The position numbers were made by a program, and so were the translations under genes. Positions 1 through 9,728 of a DNA stretch of 64,000 nt are shown piece after piece. Origin of the DNA: Alteromonas sp. a30 (GTDB lineage Bacteria; Pseudomonadota; Gammaproteobacteria; Enterobacterales; Alteromonadaceae). Numbering within the stretch: position 1 is the first letter of the stretch; the number at the start of each line of letters is the position of its first letter. The stretch is taken from the NCBI RefSeq assembly GCF_026788005.1, contig NZ_JABEPE010000005.1, positions 164,911 to 228,910 on the forward strand, given 5' to 3'. The notes below the pieces were generated by a model that made no database searches, was not told where the DNA came from, and saw only the letters and a program-made list of their open reading frames with translations.

Positions 1-1
1 A

Positions 2-3000
2 TGGACAGCCGTATTCGCCAGCCGTTTGGCGTACTTGCTGAATTTACAAGGCCCCGCGCTGGTAATCGACACCTCCTGCTCTTCTGGCCTTGTGGCCATG
101 GATTACGCCATTAAAGGCTTACAAGCTGGCGATTGTGAATCGGCACTGGTTGGCGCGGCGAACCTGTTTTTTGCGCCGGGCAAAGGCATTGTTGGCGATG
201 TAGAAAACGACGACTTTATGGTGCGCACTTTCGATAACCGAGCTTCCGGCACGGTTTGGGGAGAAGGCGTTGCCAGTTTCCTACTAAAAACCGTGGAACA
301 AGCGGAAAAGGATGGCGACGACATTTATGCCGTGATTAAAGGCATTGCCGTTAACAACGATGGCGCATCCAACGGCATTACCGCACCCAACGCCAGAGCA
401 CAACAAGATGTGCTGCAAAAAGCGTGGAAAAAAGCAGGGATTTCGCCAGAGCAATTGTCCTACATTGAAAGCCACGGCACAGGCACCAATTTAGGCGATC
501 CGATTGAAATTCGCGGCTTAAGCAACGCCGTTGCCAAACACACGCAGCGTAAGCAATTTTGCGGCATCGGTAGCGTAAAAACCAACATTGGTCACACGGT
601 TGCCACTGCGGGATTGGCATCACTAAGCAAAGTATTGCTGAGCTACAAACACCAGCAATTACCGCCCAGCTTGAACTTTAATGTGCCCAACTTATTTATC
701 GACTTCACCAACAGTCCGGTGTATGTCAACGATACCTTGGCAAGCTGGCCGGTGAGCGATCAGCCGCGCTATGCAGGCATTAGTTCGTTTAGCTTAAGTG
801 GCACAAACTGCCACTTGGTGTTGCAAGATTACGTGAAGCAAACATCAGAAGTGAAAAGAAACAGCAGCGAACAACCGCTATTGTTAGTGATCTCGGCGCG
901 AAATAACGCCTTATTGCAGCAAACTGCGCAACGTTATTTAGATTTTATTGACGCTGAACAACCAGATTTATATCACCTATGCTTTACTGCTGCTCACGGG
1001 CGTGAACAACACCAACACCGCATTGCTATTGTGGTGTCTTCTTTGAACGAGGCAACGCAAGCCTTGGCCTTAATTGCTCAAGCCGACACAGCGGGCATCG
1101 ACAAAAACAGCAACATCATCACCTTGCAAAGCGCAGGCGAAAGTAAGCTTTCCGGCAGCCAACTCGACAAGCACGCCAAAGCGCTGATTCAAGAGGCTGA
1201 AACGAATCGCCAATCTATTGATGTAAAAGCCATCGCCACCGCCTTTGTCCAAGGTGCGCGCGTGAATTGGTTGCCGCTGTTTGCAGAATCGGATCGCAAA
1301 CGAGTTCACCTTCCTGCACAACCCTTTAAAGAAGAAGCCTTCTGGTTATTGCCGAAAAAACGCGTGGTAAGCACGCAACAAGCACAGAACGACGCCGATG
1401 AAACTGCGGAAATTCTTGCCGAAATTAGCGGCAAACCTGCGCGCATTGAAGGCGTTGCCAACGACGACAGCTTAAACGGATTAGCAGCCAAATTTGTGGC
1501 TTATGTGATTGCCGAAACCCTAGGTTATAACGACTTAAGCGTTAGCAGTGATTACTACGCACTGGGCGGTGATTCCATTACCAGCACAAAAATCACCCAT
1601 ATTTTAAGCGACTTGTTACCTATTGAAGTGCAAGCCAACGATTTACTGGCAGCCGAAAATATTGGCGCTTTTGTTGCCCGTGTTACCGAGATTATTCTTG
1701 TCTCTCCTGAAGCGTGTAACATGCTTACGTCAAAACAGCCCAAAGGCCAACAACAGCCCTCAAGCGGGGCAAATGCCATTGTCACTTTGCCGAAACAAGC
1801 ACACTACCCGCTTTCTCGCGCGCAACAACGCATGTACGTGTTGGCAGGGCTTGCGCCTAATTCCACCGCTTATAACGTCAACGCCGTGGTGGAAATTAGC
1901 GAGTTACCGGACTTAACCGAAACCGAAAACCTGTTTAATCAGCTTATTTCACGCCATGAAAGCTTGCGCACCGGTTTTAAAATGCAAGGCGAAACGCCGG
2001 TTCAGGTCATTGTGCCTAAAACCTCAACCAGCGCCCACATCAAGGTCACGCACACCAAGCTTAGCAATGCACATGACAGCATCGACGCTGCCGTGCAGCA
2101 ATGGGCCAGCGACTTTATTCAGCCTTTCGATTTAACCACACCACCATTGATGCGTTTGGGCTTTGCCTCCAGCACCGATAACAGCCGTCATTACATGATC
2201 CTCGATATGCATCATATCGTCACCGATGGCACCTCAATGGGCTTGCTCATTGGCGAATACATGCAACTGGCCGCCGAGCAAGAGCTTGCGCCGCTCACCT
2301 TGCAATACAAAGACTTCGCCCAGTGGCACAATCAGCAAATGCCGCTTCTGGAAAACAAACATCAGGCTTATTGGCTTGAACGTTTTGCCGAAGAAGTGCC
2401 CGAAGCGCAGTTGCCGCTCGACTTCCCTCGCCCAGCATTCCAGAAGTTCGATGGACACAAAGTGCAATCAGTATTAAGCCGCGACCTGTTAGCGCGCTGC
2501 AAAACCTTTGCTGCAAGCGAAGGCATATCGTTATTTATGATGCTGTCAGCCGTGTTCCGCGTGTTAATGGCAAAATACCAAGTAGCCAACGACCTTGTGC
2601 TAGGCACGCCAGTCGCAGGGCGCAACCGTCGCGAACTGCAATCCATGATTGGTATGTTCGTTAACACCGTTGCCTTGCGTTATCAGCTAGACCAAACCCA
2701 TAGTTTCAGCGAGATTTTACAAGGCGTAAAACAACACACTTTAGCGGATTTTGCGCATCAAGATTACCCGTTCGAATTGCTACCAGAACAACTGGATATT
2801 CCGCGCAATAACGCTAAAAACCCCTTGTTCGATATTTACTTCGTACTGCAAAACGAAGACATGGGCCTTGATGGCGATGGCGTGAACATGCTGCCCGTGG
2901 ATACCGGCATTGCCCGTTTCGACTTAACCGTTGTCTGCCGAGAGTTGAAAAACCAATCGGCGCAGCACGGCATGACCATTGATTGGGAATACGCCACCAG

Positions 3001-6000
3001 CTTGTTTAGTGCGCGCACCATTGAACGCATGGCAATGCATTTTGAGCAAGTGCTGGAACAATTACTCTCACAGCCTAACGTTGCCGTAAGCGAAATCAGT
3101 TGTTTAACTGTCGACGAATACCAAAAGCTGGTAGTCGATTTCAATCAAACCGAAACCGATTACCCGTCCGATGCGCCAGTACAGCAGTTGTTCGAACAGC
3201 AAGTGGCGCAACATCCCGACGCGGTGGCGTTTCGTTATGTGGAAAACGGCGATAACGTTGCCGTTGAATTAACCTACACGCAACTCAATAACGCAGCGAA
3301 TCAGCTCGCACATAAGCTCATTGCCGAAGGCATTCAAACGCAGCAAGTAGTGGCCTTGTATTTACCTCGCTCGGTGGACATGGCAATTGCCATTTTGGCG
3401 ACGCTTAAAGCAGGCGCAACTTATGTGCCTATCGACAGCGCTAACCCAGAAGATCGTAACCAAGGTATTTTAGAAGACAGCGGCGCGGCGTTAATGCTCA
3501 GCCATTCCAGCATGACGCCGTTGAATGCCCCCGTGCCCACATTGCAAGTCGATGAACTGGATTTATCCGCGCAAAGCACCGAGAACCCGCCAACCTTAAA
3601 CAACGGCGAAAGCTTGATTTACTTGATGTACACATCCGGTACAACGGGCAAACCCAAAGGCACGCAAATTCGCCACAAGAGCGTCACCCGCGTAGTCTGC
3701 AACACCAACTACATGACGCTTTCACCAAGCGATGTGTGCTTGCAGATTTCCAGCTTCGCTTTTGATGGCTGCGTGGCAGACTTTTACGGCGCATTATTAA
3801 ACGGCGCAAAAGTCATTCTTACTAGCAAAGAAGACACCCTAGAACCAGCGACATTAGCCAAGGTGATCCGCAGCCAGCAAGTAACGTCGATGTTCGTAAC
3901 AACGGCGCTATTTAACATTATCGCCGACAACATTTTAGATTCCCTTGGCAGCATCGAAAACATCATGTTTGGTGGCGAAGCGGTGTCGGTACAACATGTG
4001 GTCAAAGCCTACCAACAACTTGGCGCAGGCAAACTGATCCACGTATACGGCCCAACCGAAAGCACGGTATTTGCCACAGGTTATGTCATTAACGACCTGC
4101 CGGATTCGCCGGTAACGATCCCCATTGGTCCAGCCATTGCCAATACCCGTGTGTACGTGTTGGATGACTTCTTAAGGCCAGTTCCCGCAGGCATTAGTGG
4201 CGAACTCTTTATTGGTGGTGATGGCATTGCCCTTGGCTACCTGAATCGCCCGGATTTAACCGACGAGCGCTTTATTGCGTCACCATTTGTTGAAGGCGAC
4301 CGCTTGTATCGCACGGGAGATGTGGTCACTTGTTTAGACGATGGCAGCATCGTGTATCAATCACGTAAAGATCATCAGGTGAAAATTCGTGGGTTCCGCA
4401 TCGAGCTAGACGAAATCAAAGCCATTTTGAATCAATATGATGGCGTGATTGATAGCATTGTTACTGCTGATCCAGACGACAGCGGCACGCGCCAATTATT
4501 AAGCTGGATTATGGTCGAATCGCCAGAAAGCTTCGACGCTCAAGCCTTGTTAGCGCACCTACGTAGCACCTTACCGGACTACATGATCCCTGCGGCAATC
4601 ACGCCAATGGCAGAATTCCCGCTGAATAATAATGGCAAGCTAGACAAAGCCAAACTGCCAGCACCGCAACTGAGTTCAGGCGAAAAAGTCGCTGCCCGCG
4701 ATGACGTAGAGCAAACCATGTTGGATGTGTGGCAGGATATTTTGCAAACCCAAGAAATTGGCGTCACCGACAACTTCTTCTCTATTGGCGGCGACTCCAT
4801 TAAAGGCATTCAGGTGGTAGCTCGTTTGCAAGAGCGCGGCATTAACCTTGATACCGCCACCTTATTCCAGCATCAAAATATTGAAGCTTTGGCGAAGCAC
4901 ACCGCGCTAAACAACCAAAGCATGCAAATATCCCAAGCGCCGTGTGAAGGCGAGCTAATTCTCAACCCAGTACAGCGCTGGTTTATGGATTCGGTCAACC
5001 AACAAGGCTTGTCGGCTGCGGCATACAACCAGTTTAACCAAGCCATGTGGATTGCCTTAGATGCCTCAGAGGCCATCGGCGAAGCACAGCTTGAGCGCGC
5101 CTTGCAACAGCTTTGTGAGCATCACGATATGCTGCGTGTTGCCTTTAGCGTGAACGCCAATGCTGACCAGCCTGCGATATTCGATTCACTATCGCACCAA
5201 GCCTTTGTGATTAACAGCACCAACGTTAGCGACACGCAATTAGCCTCGTCAGAAACCCAAGCATTCGCGCAAAGCATACAGCAACACATCAACATTGAGC
5301 GTGGCATTCATGTGAGTGCAGGCTTGCTTAGCAGCACTAAAGACTCTGCCCAACAAGCGTTAATCATTGCGATCCACCACCTTGTGGTGGATGTAATCAG
5401 TTGGAGCGTGTTATTGAACGATTTAATGACTCTGCTTTCTTCCGACAACGCCTCTGGCGAGCCTACCCCGTTGCCAGCAAAAACCCTGAGTCAACAAGTG
5501 TGGAACCAAGCCTTGTTAGCGCATGCAGATTCCGCGCAAGTGCAGGATAACAAAGATTACTGGCTGGAAATGGCGCAACAAAGCTGGACTTTCCCTGAGC
5601 TAGATAAACCCGCCGGTAAAGTAGCCGACGCGCAGATCATTCATCAACGCCTTGAGGCGTCGCTCACGCACCAATTACTGCACGATGCGAATTCGGCCTT
5701 CACCACCGAGCCACAGCATTTGTTAATTAGCGCGCTCACCCTTGCCACAGACAACTGGGCCGGAGTTGGCAAGCGTTTATTGAACTTGGAAAGTCACGGC
5801 CGTGAGCCTTTGGCTAATACGCCAGAGCCTTCAGCTAATAAAGAACCGGGTAGAACCGTTGGCTGGTTTACCAGCACCAGTCCATTCCTGCTAACCAGTG
5901 AAGGCGCAAGCAGTGAAAAACTGAGCACCGCAGATTTAATTAAAGACGTAAAAGACCGACTGCGCCGCGTGCCGGGCAACGGTCGCGACTACGGCTTACT

Positions 6001-6397
6001 GCGCTGGTTATCCACACAAACCAGCGACGCCGAAAAACAACAACTGGCACAGCTACAACCGCACATCGGCTTTAACTACCTTGGTTTGCTTGATGGCAAC
6101 CAACAGGTGCAGCCGTTAGATCGTAGCGTAACCACCAGCAGCGAGTTTGAACAAACGCTGCCGTTAGATTTAGTGCTGTTCGTACGCGATGAGCAATTAA
6201 CGTTAGAACTCATGTACGACAGCCAGCGAATTGATTCGCAACAGGCCAACGCGTTGTTAACTCACTACACCGAAGCATTAGCACAGATTGTTAGCTTCTG
6301 TACGGGTCAGCAACACAGTGAAAAAACGGCCACTGATTTTACCGTCACTGAACTGGATCAGGACGAGTTTGACGACATTCTGGATGACATTTTCTAA
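2..6397 (+). CDS. Hybrid PKS/NRPS, 5'-truncated: KS-ACP-C-A-PCP-E
   Basis: The reading frame is open to the left edge and begins inside a ketosynthase, so the real start lies upstream. Seen in order: KS with the TSCSS active-site cysteine (near nt 80), HGTGT and the NIGH motif. A roughly 150-residue linker follows with no acyltransferase; it ends in a VxLPxxPF-like post-AT motif, as in trans-AT synthases. Then a carrier domain (GGDSI, nt 1565-1580), a condensation domain with HHIVTDG (about nt 2211), an adenylation domain (YTSGTTGKPKG near 3630; YGPTE near 4050), a second carrier (GGDSI near 4790) and a C-terminal epimerisation domain (HHLVVD near 5380, SHGRE, TVGWFT, FNYLG). My manual A-domain specificity code is D-G-A-F-M-G-V-V-F-K, closest to aliphatic (Ile-like) codes; this is inference. 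It extends an acyl chain by a ketide unit, adds one amino acid and epimerises it. The protein runs at least 2,131 residues. Confidence 0.93.
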   Translation, partial: WTAVFASRLAYLLNLQGPALVIDTSCSSGLVAMDYAIKGLQAGDCESALVGAANLFFAPGKGIVGDVENDDFMVRTFDNRASGTVWGEGVASFLLKTVEQAEKDGDDIYAVIKGIAVNNDGASNGITAPNARAQQDVLQKAWKKAGISPEQLSYIESHGTGTNLGDPIEIRGLSNAVAKHTQRKQFCGIGSVKTNIGHTVATAGLASLSKVLLSYKHQQLPPSLNFNVPNLFIDFTNSPVYVNDTLASWPVSDQPRYAGISSFSLSGTNCHLVLQDYVKQTSEVKRNSSEQPLLLVISARNNALLQQTAQRYLDFIDAEQPDLYHLCFTAAHGREQHQHRIAIVVSSLNEATQALALIAQADTAGIDKNSNIITLQSAGESKLSGSQLDKHAKALIQEAETNRQSIDVKAIATAFVQGARVNWLPLFAESDRKRVHLPAQPFKEEAFWLLPKKRVVSTQQAQNDADETAEILAEISGKPARIEGVANDDSLNGLAAKFVAYVIAETLGYNDLSVSSDYYALGGDSITSTKITHILSDLLPIEVQANDLLAAENIGAFVARVTEIILVSPEACNMLTSKQPKGQQQPSSGANAIVTLPKQAHYPLSRAQQRMYVLAGLAPNSTAYNVNAVVEISELPDLTETENLFNQLISRHESLRTGFKMQGETPVQVIVPKTSTSAHIKVTHTKLSNAHDSIDAAVQQWASDFIQPFDLTTPPLMRLGFASSTDNSRHYMILDMHHIVTDGTSMGLLIGEYMQLAAEQELAPLTLQYKDFAQWHNQQMPLLENKHQAYWLERFAEEVPEAQLPLDFPRPAFQKFDGHKVQSVLSRDLLARCKTFAASEGISLFMMLSAVFRVLMAKYQVANDLVLGTPVAGRNRRELQSMIGMFVNTVALRYQLDQTHSFSEILQGVKQHTLADFAHQDYPFELLPEQLDIPRNNAKNPLFDIYFVLQNEDMGLDGDGVNMLPVDTGIARFDLTVVCRELKNQSAQHGMTIDWEYATSLFSARTIERMAMHFEQVLEQLLSQPNVAVSEISCLTVDEYQKLVVDFNQTETDYPSDAPVQQLFEQQVAQHPDAVAFRYVENGDNVAVELTYTQLNNAANQLAHKLIAEGIQTQQVVALYLPRSVDMAIAILATLKAGATYVPIDSANPEDRNQGILEDSGAALMLSHSSMTPLNAPVPTLQVDELDLSAQSTENPPTLNNGESLIYLMYTSGTTGKPKGTQIRHKSVTRVVCNTNYMTLSPSDVCLQISSFAFDGCVADFYGALLNGAKVILTSKEDTLEPATLAKVIRSQQVTSMFVTTALFNIIADNILDSLGSIENIMFGGEAVSVQHVVKAYQQLGAGKLIHVYGPTESTVFATGYVINDLPDSPVTIPIGPAIANTRVYVLDDFLRPVPAGISGELFIGGDGIALGYLNRPDLTDERFIASPFVEGDRLYRTGDVVTCLDDGSIVYQSRKDHQVKIRGFRIELDEIKAILNQYDGVIDSIVTADPDDSGTRQLLSWIMVESPESFDAQALLAHLRSTLPDYMIPAAITPMAEFPLNNNGKLDKAKLPAPQLSSGEKVAARDDVEQTMLDVWQDILQTQEIGVTDNFFSIGGDSIKGIQVVARLQERGINLDTATLFQHQNIEALAKHTALNNQSMQISQAPCEGELILNPVQRWFMDSVNQQGLSAAAYNQFNQAMWIALDASEAIGEAQLERALQQLCEHHDMLRVAFSVNANADQPAIFDSLSHQAFVINSTNVSDTQLASSETQAFAQSIQQHINIERGIHVSAGLLSSTKDSAQQALIIAIHHLVVDVISWSVLLNDLMTLLSSDNASGEPTPLPAKTLSQQVWNQALLAHADSAQVQDNKDYWLEMAQQSWTFPELDKPAGKVADAQIIHQRLEASLTHQLLHDANSAFTTEPQHLLISALTLATDNWAGVGKRLLNLESHGREPLANTPEPSANKEPGRTVGWFTSTSPFLLTSEGASSEKLSTADLIKDVKDRLRRVPGNGRDYGLLRWLSTQTSDAEKQQLAQLQPHIGFNYLGLLDGNQQVQPLDRSVTTSSEFEQTLPLDLVLFVRDEQLTLELMYDSQRIDSQQANALLTHYTEALAQIVSFCTGQQHSEKTATDFTVTELDQDEFDDILDDIF

Positions 6398-6446
6398 ACA
6401 CGGTTTAGATCTAATTTCGCTATAAAAACTATTACCGGAAAGCATT

Positions 6447-9400
6447 ATGACTGTATCGCAAAACTTGGCAAACGAACTTAGCAAAGAGAATATCGAAAAC
6501 ATCTTCGGTCTTGCGCCCATGCAACGCGGGATGTTAGTGCAATATGCTAAAGACCCTGAAACAACAGCCTATATTGAACAGTTTGACTTTCAGTTAAGCG
6601 GACCGGTTGACCATAAACGGCTCGAACAAGCGTTAAATTTGGTGGTGCAAAAATACGCGGTTTTGCGCACGATTTTCAGTTTTCGTAAAACCGATGAACC
6701 TCGCCAAATCATCCTGAAACAGCGCACAGTCACGCTCAATCAACAGGATTTTTCCAGCGCAGACGAGCAAGGCATTGAGACATGGAAAACACAGGAAAGA
6801 GCCAAAGGCTTCGACCTATCACAAGACTTACTCATGCGTACCGCCTTGTTAAAACACGGCGACAATCAACACCGCTTAGTCGTGACGTTCCACCACATTA
6901 TTCTTGATGGTTGGTGCATCGGATTAGTGTTTGGTGATCTATTTAGTTTTTACGAGATGTTAGCGGAAAAACCCGTTGAAGCACTAGCCAACGACCCTTC
7001 CGTACCGCTCCAAGAGCCGCATCAATACGCAAGTTTCATTCAGTGGTTAGGGCAACAAAATAACGAAGCGGGTAATACCTACTGGAAAGAGGTGCTTGCC
7101 GATTATGAAGCCGAAGTAGGTATTCCGTGGTACGACTGCGCTGTAACCGACAGCCCAGAAGACAGCATCACACAAACCCATTTGTTCGAACTGGACGACA
7201 AGCTCACAGCCCAAATTGATGCCATTGCCAAGCAGCATCAAATTACCTTTAACAGCGTATTCCAAGCCGCTTGGGGCGTGTTATTGCAAAAGTACAATAA
7301 TACTCAAGATGCGGTATTTGGTGCCGTCGTTAGTGGTCGTCCGGCGGCACTGGCGGGCGTGGCCGATATGGTGGGTTTGTTCATTAACACCCAACCTTTA
7401 CGCGTAAAGGCCGAATCAACAGACAGCTTTATTACTGTAGCCAAAGCTGTTCACCAACAGTTGATTAACTCTAGCCAGTATGAATTTATGGCCTTGCACG
7501 ACGTGCAAAAACAATCGCCCTTAGGTAACGACTTGCTGAATCATGTGGTGGCATTTGAAAACTACCCGATTGCTGATCGCATGAAGGAGGTTGCCAGCAG
7601 CGACGATCCAAACCTATTGAGCGTGAACGACGTAGTGGTTTACGAGCAAACCAATTACGATTTCAATCTGATCGTCAACCCCGGCATACGTACCAAAATT
7701 AACTTCACTTACAACGCTGCACGTTTTAGTGAAAACCAAATGTTGCAGCTTCAGCGTGGACTCGAAACCCTTATTCAAGCCATTGCCAATCAACCAGAAT
7801 CTGCCATTAGCGCACTTTCGATTTGCAGCGAAAATGAACGTGACACGGTATTAAATCGCTTTAACGATACCAAAGTAGATTACCCTTCCGACCTCACAGT
7901 GCCGGAGCTTTTCGAACAAACTGTAGCAGAATTTGGGGATCGCATAGCCCTGACAGGTGACAAGCAAAAATACACCTACAACGAATTACGCCAACACGTC
8001 ATTAACATGGCATCACGCTTAGTCGCGCAAGGTGTTCAACCGGGCGATACGGTGGCGGTTTTGTTGCCCCGCTGCCCCGATGTCATCATGACCATTTTAG
8101 CCGTGCAATATGCTGGCGCGGCGTGGTTGCCACTGGATATTAAAGCCCCCGCCGAGCGCTTAGCCTTTATTCTGGAAAACGCAGAAAGTAAGTTAGTGAT
8201 TAGTCATGGAGACTACGTAAGTGCGTTGCCAGCCAGTGTTAGCCGCATATTAGTTGAGTCGCTGTCTGATTCCGAAAATGCATCGGATGCAGGTTTTCCC
8301 AAAGCGCTCACACCAGAAAGTCCGGCCTACATCATGTATACCTCTGGCTCTACCGGCCAGCCAAAAGGCTGTACCGTTATTCAGAAGAATATTGTGCGTT
8401 TGGTGAAAAACACCAACTTCGCAACCTTCGATGAGAAGCAAGTGATTTTGTCGACAGGTGCGCCAGTATTCGATGCCACCACCTTTGAATATTGGGGCGC
8501 GTTATTAAATGGCGGCAAGCTGTGCATGTACGACGACAGCGTGATTTTAGACGCCAGCCGTTTAAAAATGCTGTTTGCCATGGAGCAAGTCACTACCATC
8601 TGGTTAACCGCAGCACTCTTTAACCAGCTTGTGGATACCGATATCACGTTATTCTCCAACATTAAACAACTGTTAGTTGGCGGCGATGTGGTGTCATTGG
8701 TTCACACCCGCAAGGTGCTAGAAGCCAACCCGAACATACACATCGTTAACGGCTACGGACCTACAGAAAACACCACGTTCAGCGCCACTTATCACATTGC
8801 CGAACCGTCTGAGTTCCGTTTCCCTATCGGAAAACCTATCAATAACTCCACCTGTTACATCGTGGATGAGCAACTCAACTTGCTACCACCGGGCGCTTAT
8901 GGCGAGTTATGCGTGGGTGGTGATGGCGTAGCCCAAGGCTATATCAAACGACCAGAATTGAATGAACAAATGTTCGTTGATAACCCGTTTGAACCCGGTG
9001 AGCGTTTGTACCGTACCGGCGACATTGTACGGTGGCTGCCCGATGGCAACATCGACCTTCAAGGTCGCAAAGACTTCCAACACAAAATTCGCGGTTTCCG
9101 TATCGAGCTTGGCGAAATTGAATGGGCCATCAACCGTGTTGAAGGCGTTACGGAATCCATCGTGATGGTAAAAGAAGATGAAAACGCAGGTAAACAGCTT
9201 CACGCTTGGTTTGTCAGCGAATCGCCCACCATCGACGAAAAGAAAGTGCGTCAGAAGTTACTTCAGCAATTGCCGGGTTACATGGTGCCGGGCCACATGA
9301 TGCGTTTAGACAAATTCCCGCTCAATACCAACGGCAAAGTCGACCGTAACCAGCTTCGCGAAATGCAAGCTGTGAAACTCAGTAACGACAACGCGGTTGC

Positions 9401-9728
9401 ACCAAGAAATGATATTGAGCGTTCAATTGCTGACATTTGCCAACAGGTGCTTGGCCTTGACCAAATTAGTGTGTTCGACAATTTCTTTGATGTCGGCGCA
9501 GACTCGCTGAACCTGATCACCATTAACAACCGCTTGAAAAAAGCGCTTGAAAAAGACATTCCGGTGACAGCCATGTTTGAGCACACCTCGGTAGCGCGTC
9601 TTGCAGACTATTTAAACCCGAATGAAGAAGCACAAAAACAGCAGCAAGCAGAAGAAGCGGAAGGCTTAAATAACGCCCGCAAGAACCTAATGAAATCCCG
9701 TAAACTACAACGAGCGATGGAAGATTAA
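6447..9728 (+). CDS. Single-module NRPS (C-A-PCP), predicted Val
   Basis: A 1,093-residue non-ribosomal peptide synthetase with one complete elongation module. An N-terminal condensation domain carries HHIILDGW (about residue 149). The adenylation domain has YTSGSTGQPKG (about 631), GYGPTE and a GRxDFQHKIRGFRIE core. The C-terminal peptidyl carrier has VGADSL (about 1016-1021). Reading the binding-pocket positions by eye gives D-A-F-W-L-G-G-T-F-K, one residue from the well-known valine code DAFWIGGTFK, so Val is the likely substrate. The preceding module ends in an epimerase, so this C domain should accept a D-configured donor. Start ATG is preceded by GGAAAG, 49 bp after the previous stop. 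Its stop overlaps the next start (TAATG), implying translational coupling. Confidence 0.95.
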   Translation: MTVSQNLANELSKENIENIFGLAPMQRGMLVQYAKDPETTAYIEQFDFQLSGPVDHKRLEQALNLVVQKYAVLRTIFSFRKTDEPRQIILKQRTVTLNQQDFSSADEQGIETWKTQERAKGFDLSQDLLMRTALLKHGDNQHRLVVTFHHIILDGWCIGLVFGDLFSFYEMLAEKPVEALANDPSVPLQEPHQYASFIQWLGQQNNEAGNTYWKEVLADYEAEVGIPWYDCAVTDSPEDSITQTHLFELDDKLTAQIDAIAKQHQITFNSVFQAAWGVLLQKYNNTQDAVFGAVVSGRPAALAGVADMVGLFINTQPLRVKAESTDSFITVAKAVHQQLINSSQYEFMALHDVQKQSPLGNDLLNHVVAFENYPIADRMKEVASSDDPNLLSVNDVVVYEQTNYDFNLIVNPGIRTKINFTYNAARFSENQMLQLQRGLETLIQAIANQPESAISALSICSENERDTVLNRFNDTKVDYPSDLTVPELFEQTVAEFGDRIALTGDKQKYTYNELRQHVINMASRLVAQGVQPGDTVAVLLPRCPDVIMTILAVQYAGAAWLPLDIKAPAERLAFILENAESKLVISHGDYVSALPASVSRILVESLSDSENASDAGFPKALTPESPAYIMYTSGSTGQPKGCTVIQKNIVRLVKNTNFATFDEKQVILSTGAPVFDATTFEYWGALLNGGKLCMYDDSVILDASRLKMLFAMEQVTTIWLTAALFNQLVDTDITLFSNIKQLLVGGDVVSLVHTRKVLEANPNIHIVNGYGPTENTTFSATYHIAEPSEFRFPIGKPINNSTCYIVDEQLNLLPPGAYGELCVGGDGVAQGYIKRPELNEQMFVDNPFEPGERLYRTGDIVRWLPDGNIDLQGRKDFQHKIRGFRIELGEIEWAINRVEGVTESIVMVKEDENAGKQLHAWFVSESPTIDEKKVRQKLLQQLPGYMVPGHMMRLDKFPLNTNGKVDRNQLREMQAVKLSNDNAVAPRNDIERSIADICQQVLGLDQISVFDNFFDVGADSLNLITINNRLKKALEKDIPVTAMFEHTSVARLADYLNPNEEAQKQQQAEEAEGLNNARKNLMKSRKLQRAMED

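Noticed and set aside
1..3. ATG at the first three bases as a gene start
   Set aside because: It is out of frame with the ketosynthase; the true frame begins at base 2 and is open to the left.
5374..5394. Perfect inverted repeat ATCCACCAC-CTT-GTGGTGGAT
   Set aside because: It arises from codons of the conserved HHxxxD motif of the epimerisation domain; no regulatory role needed.
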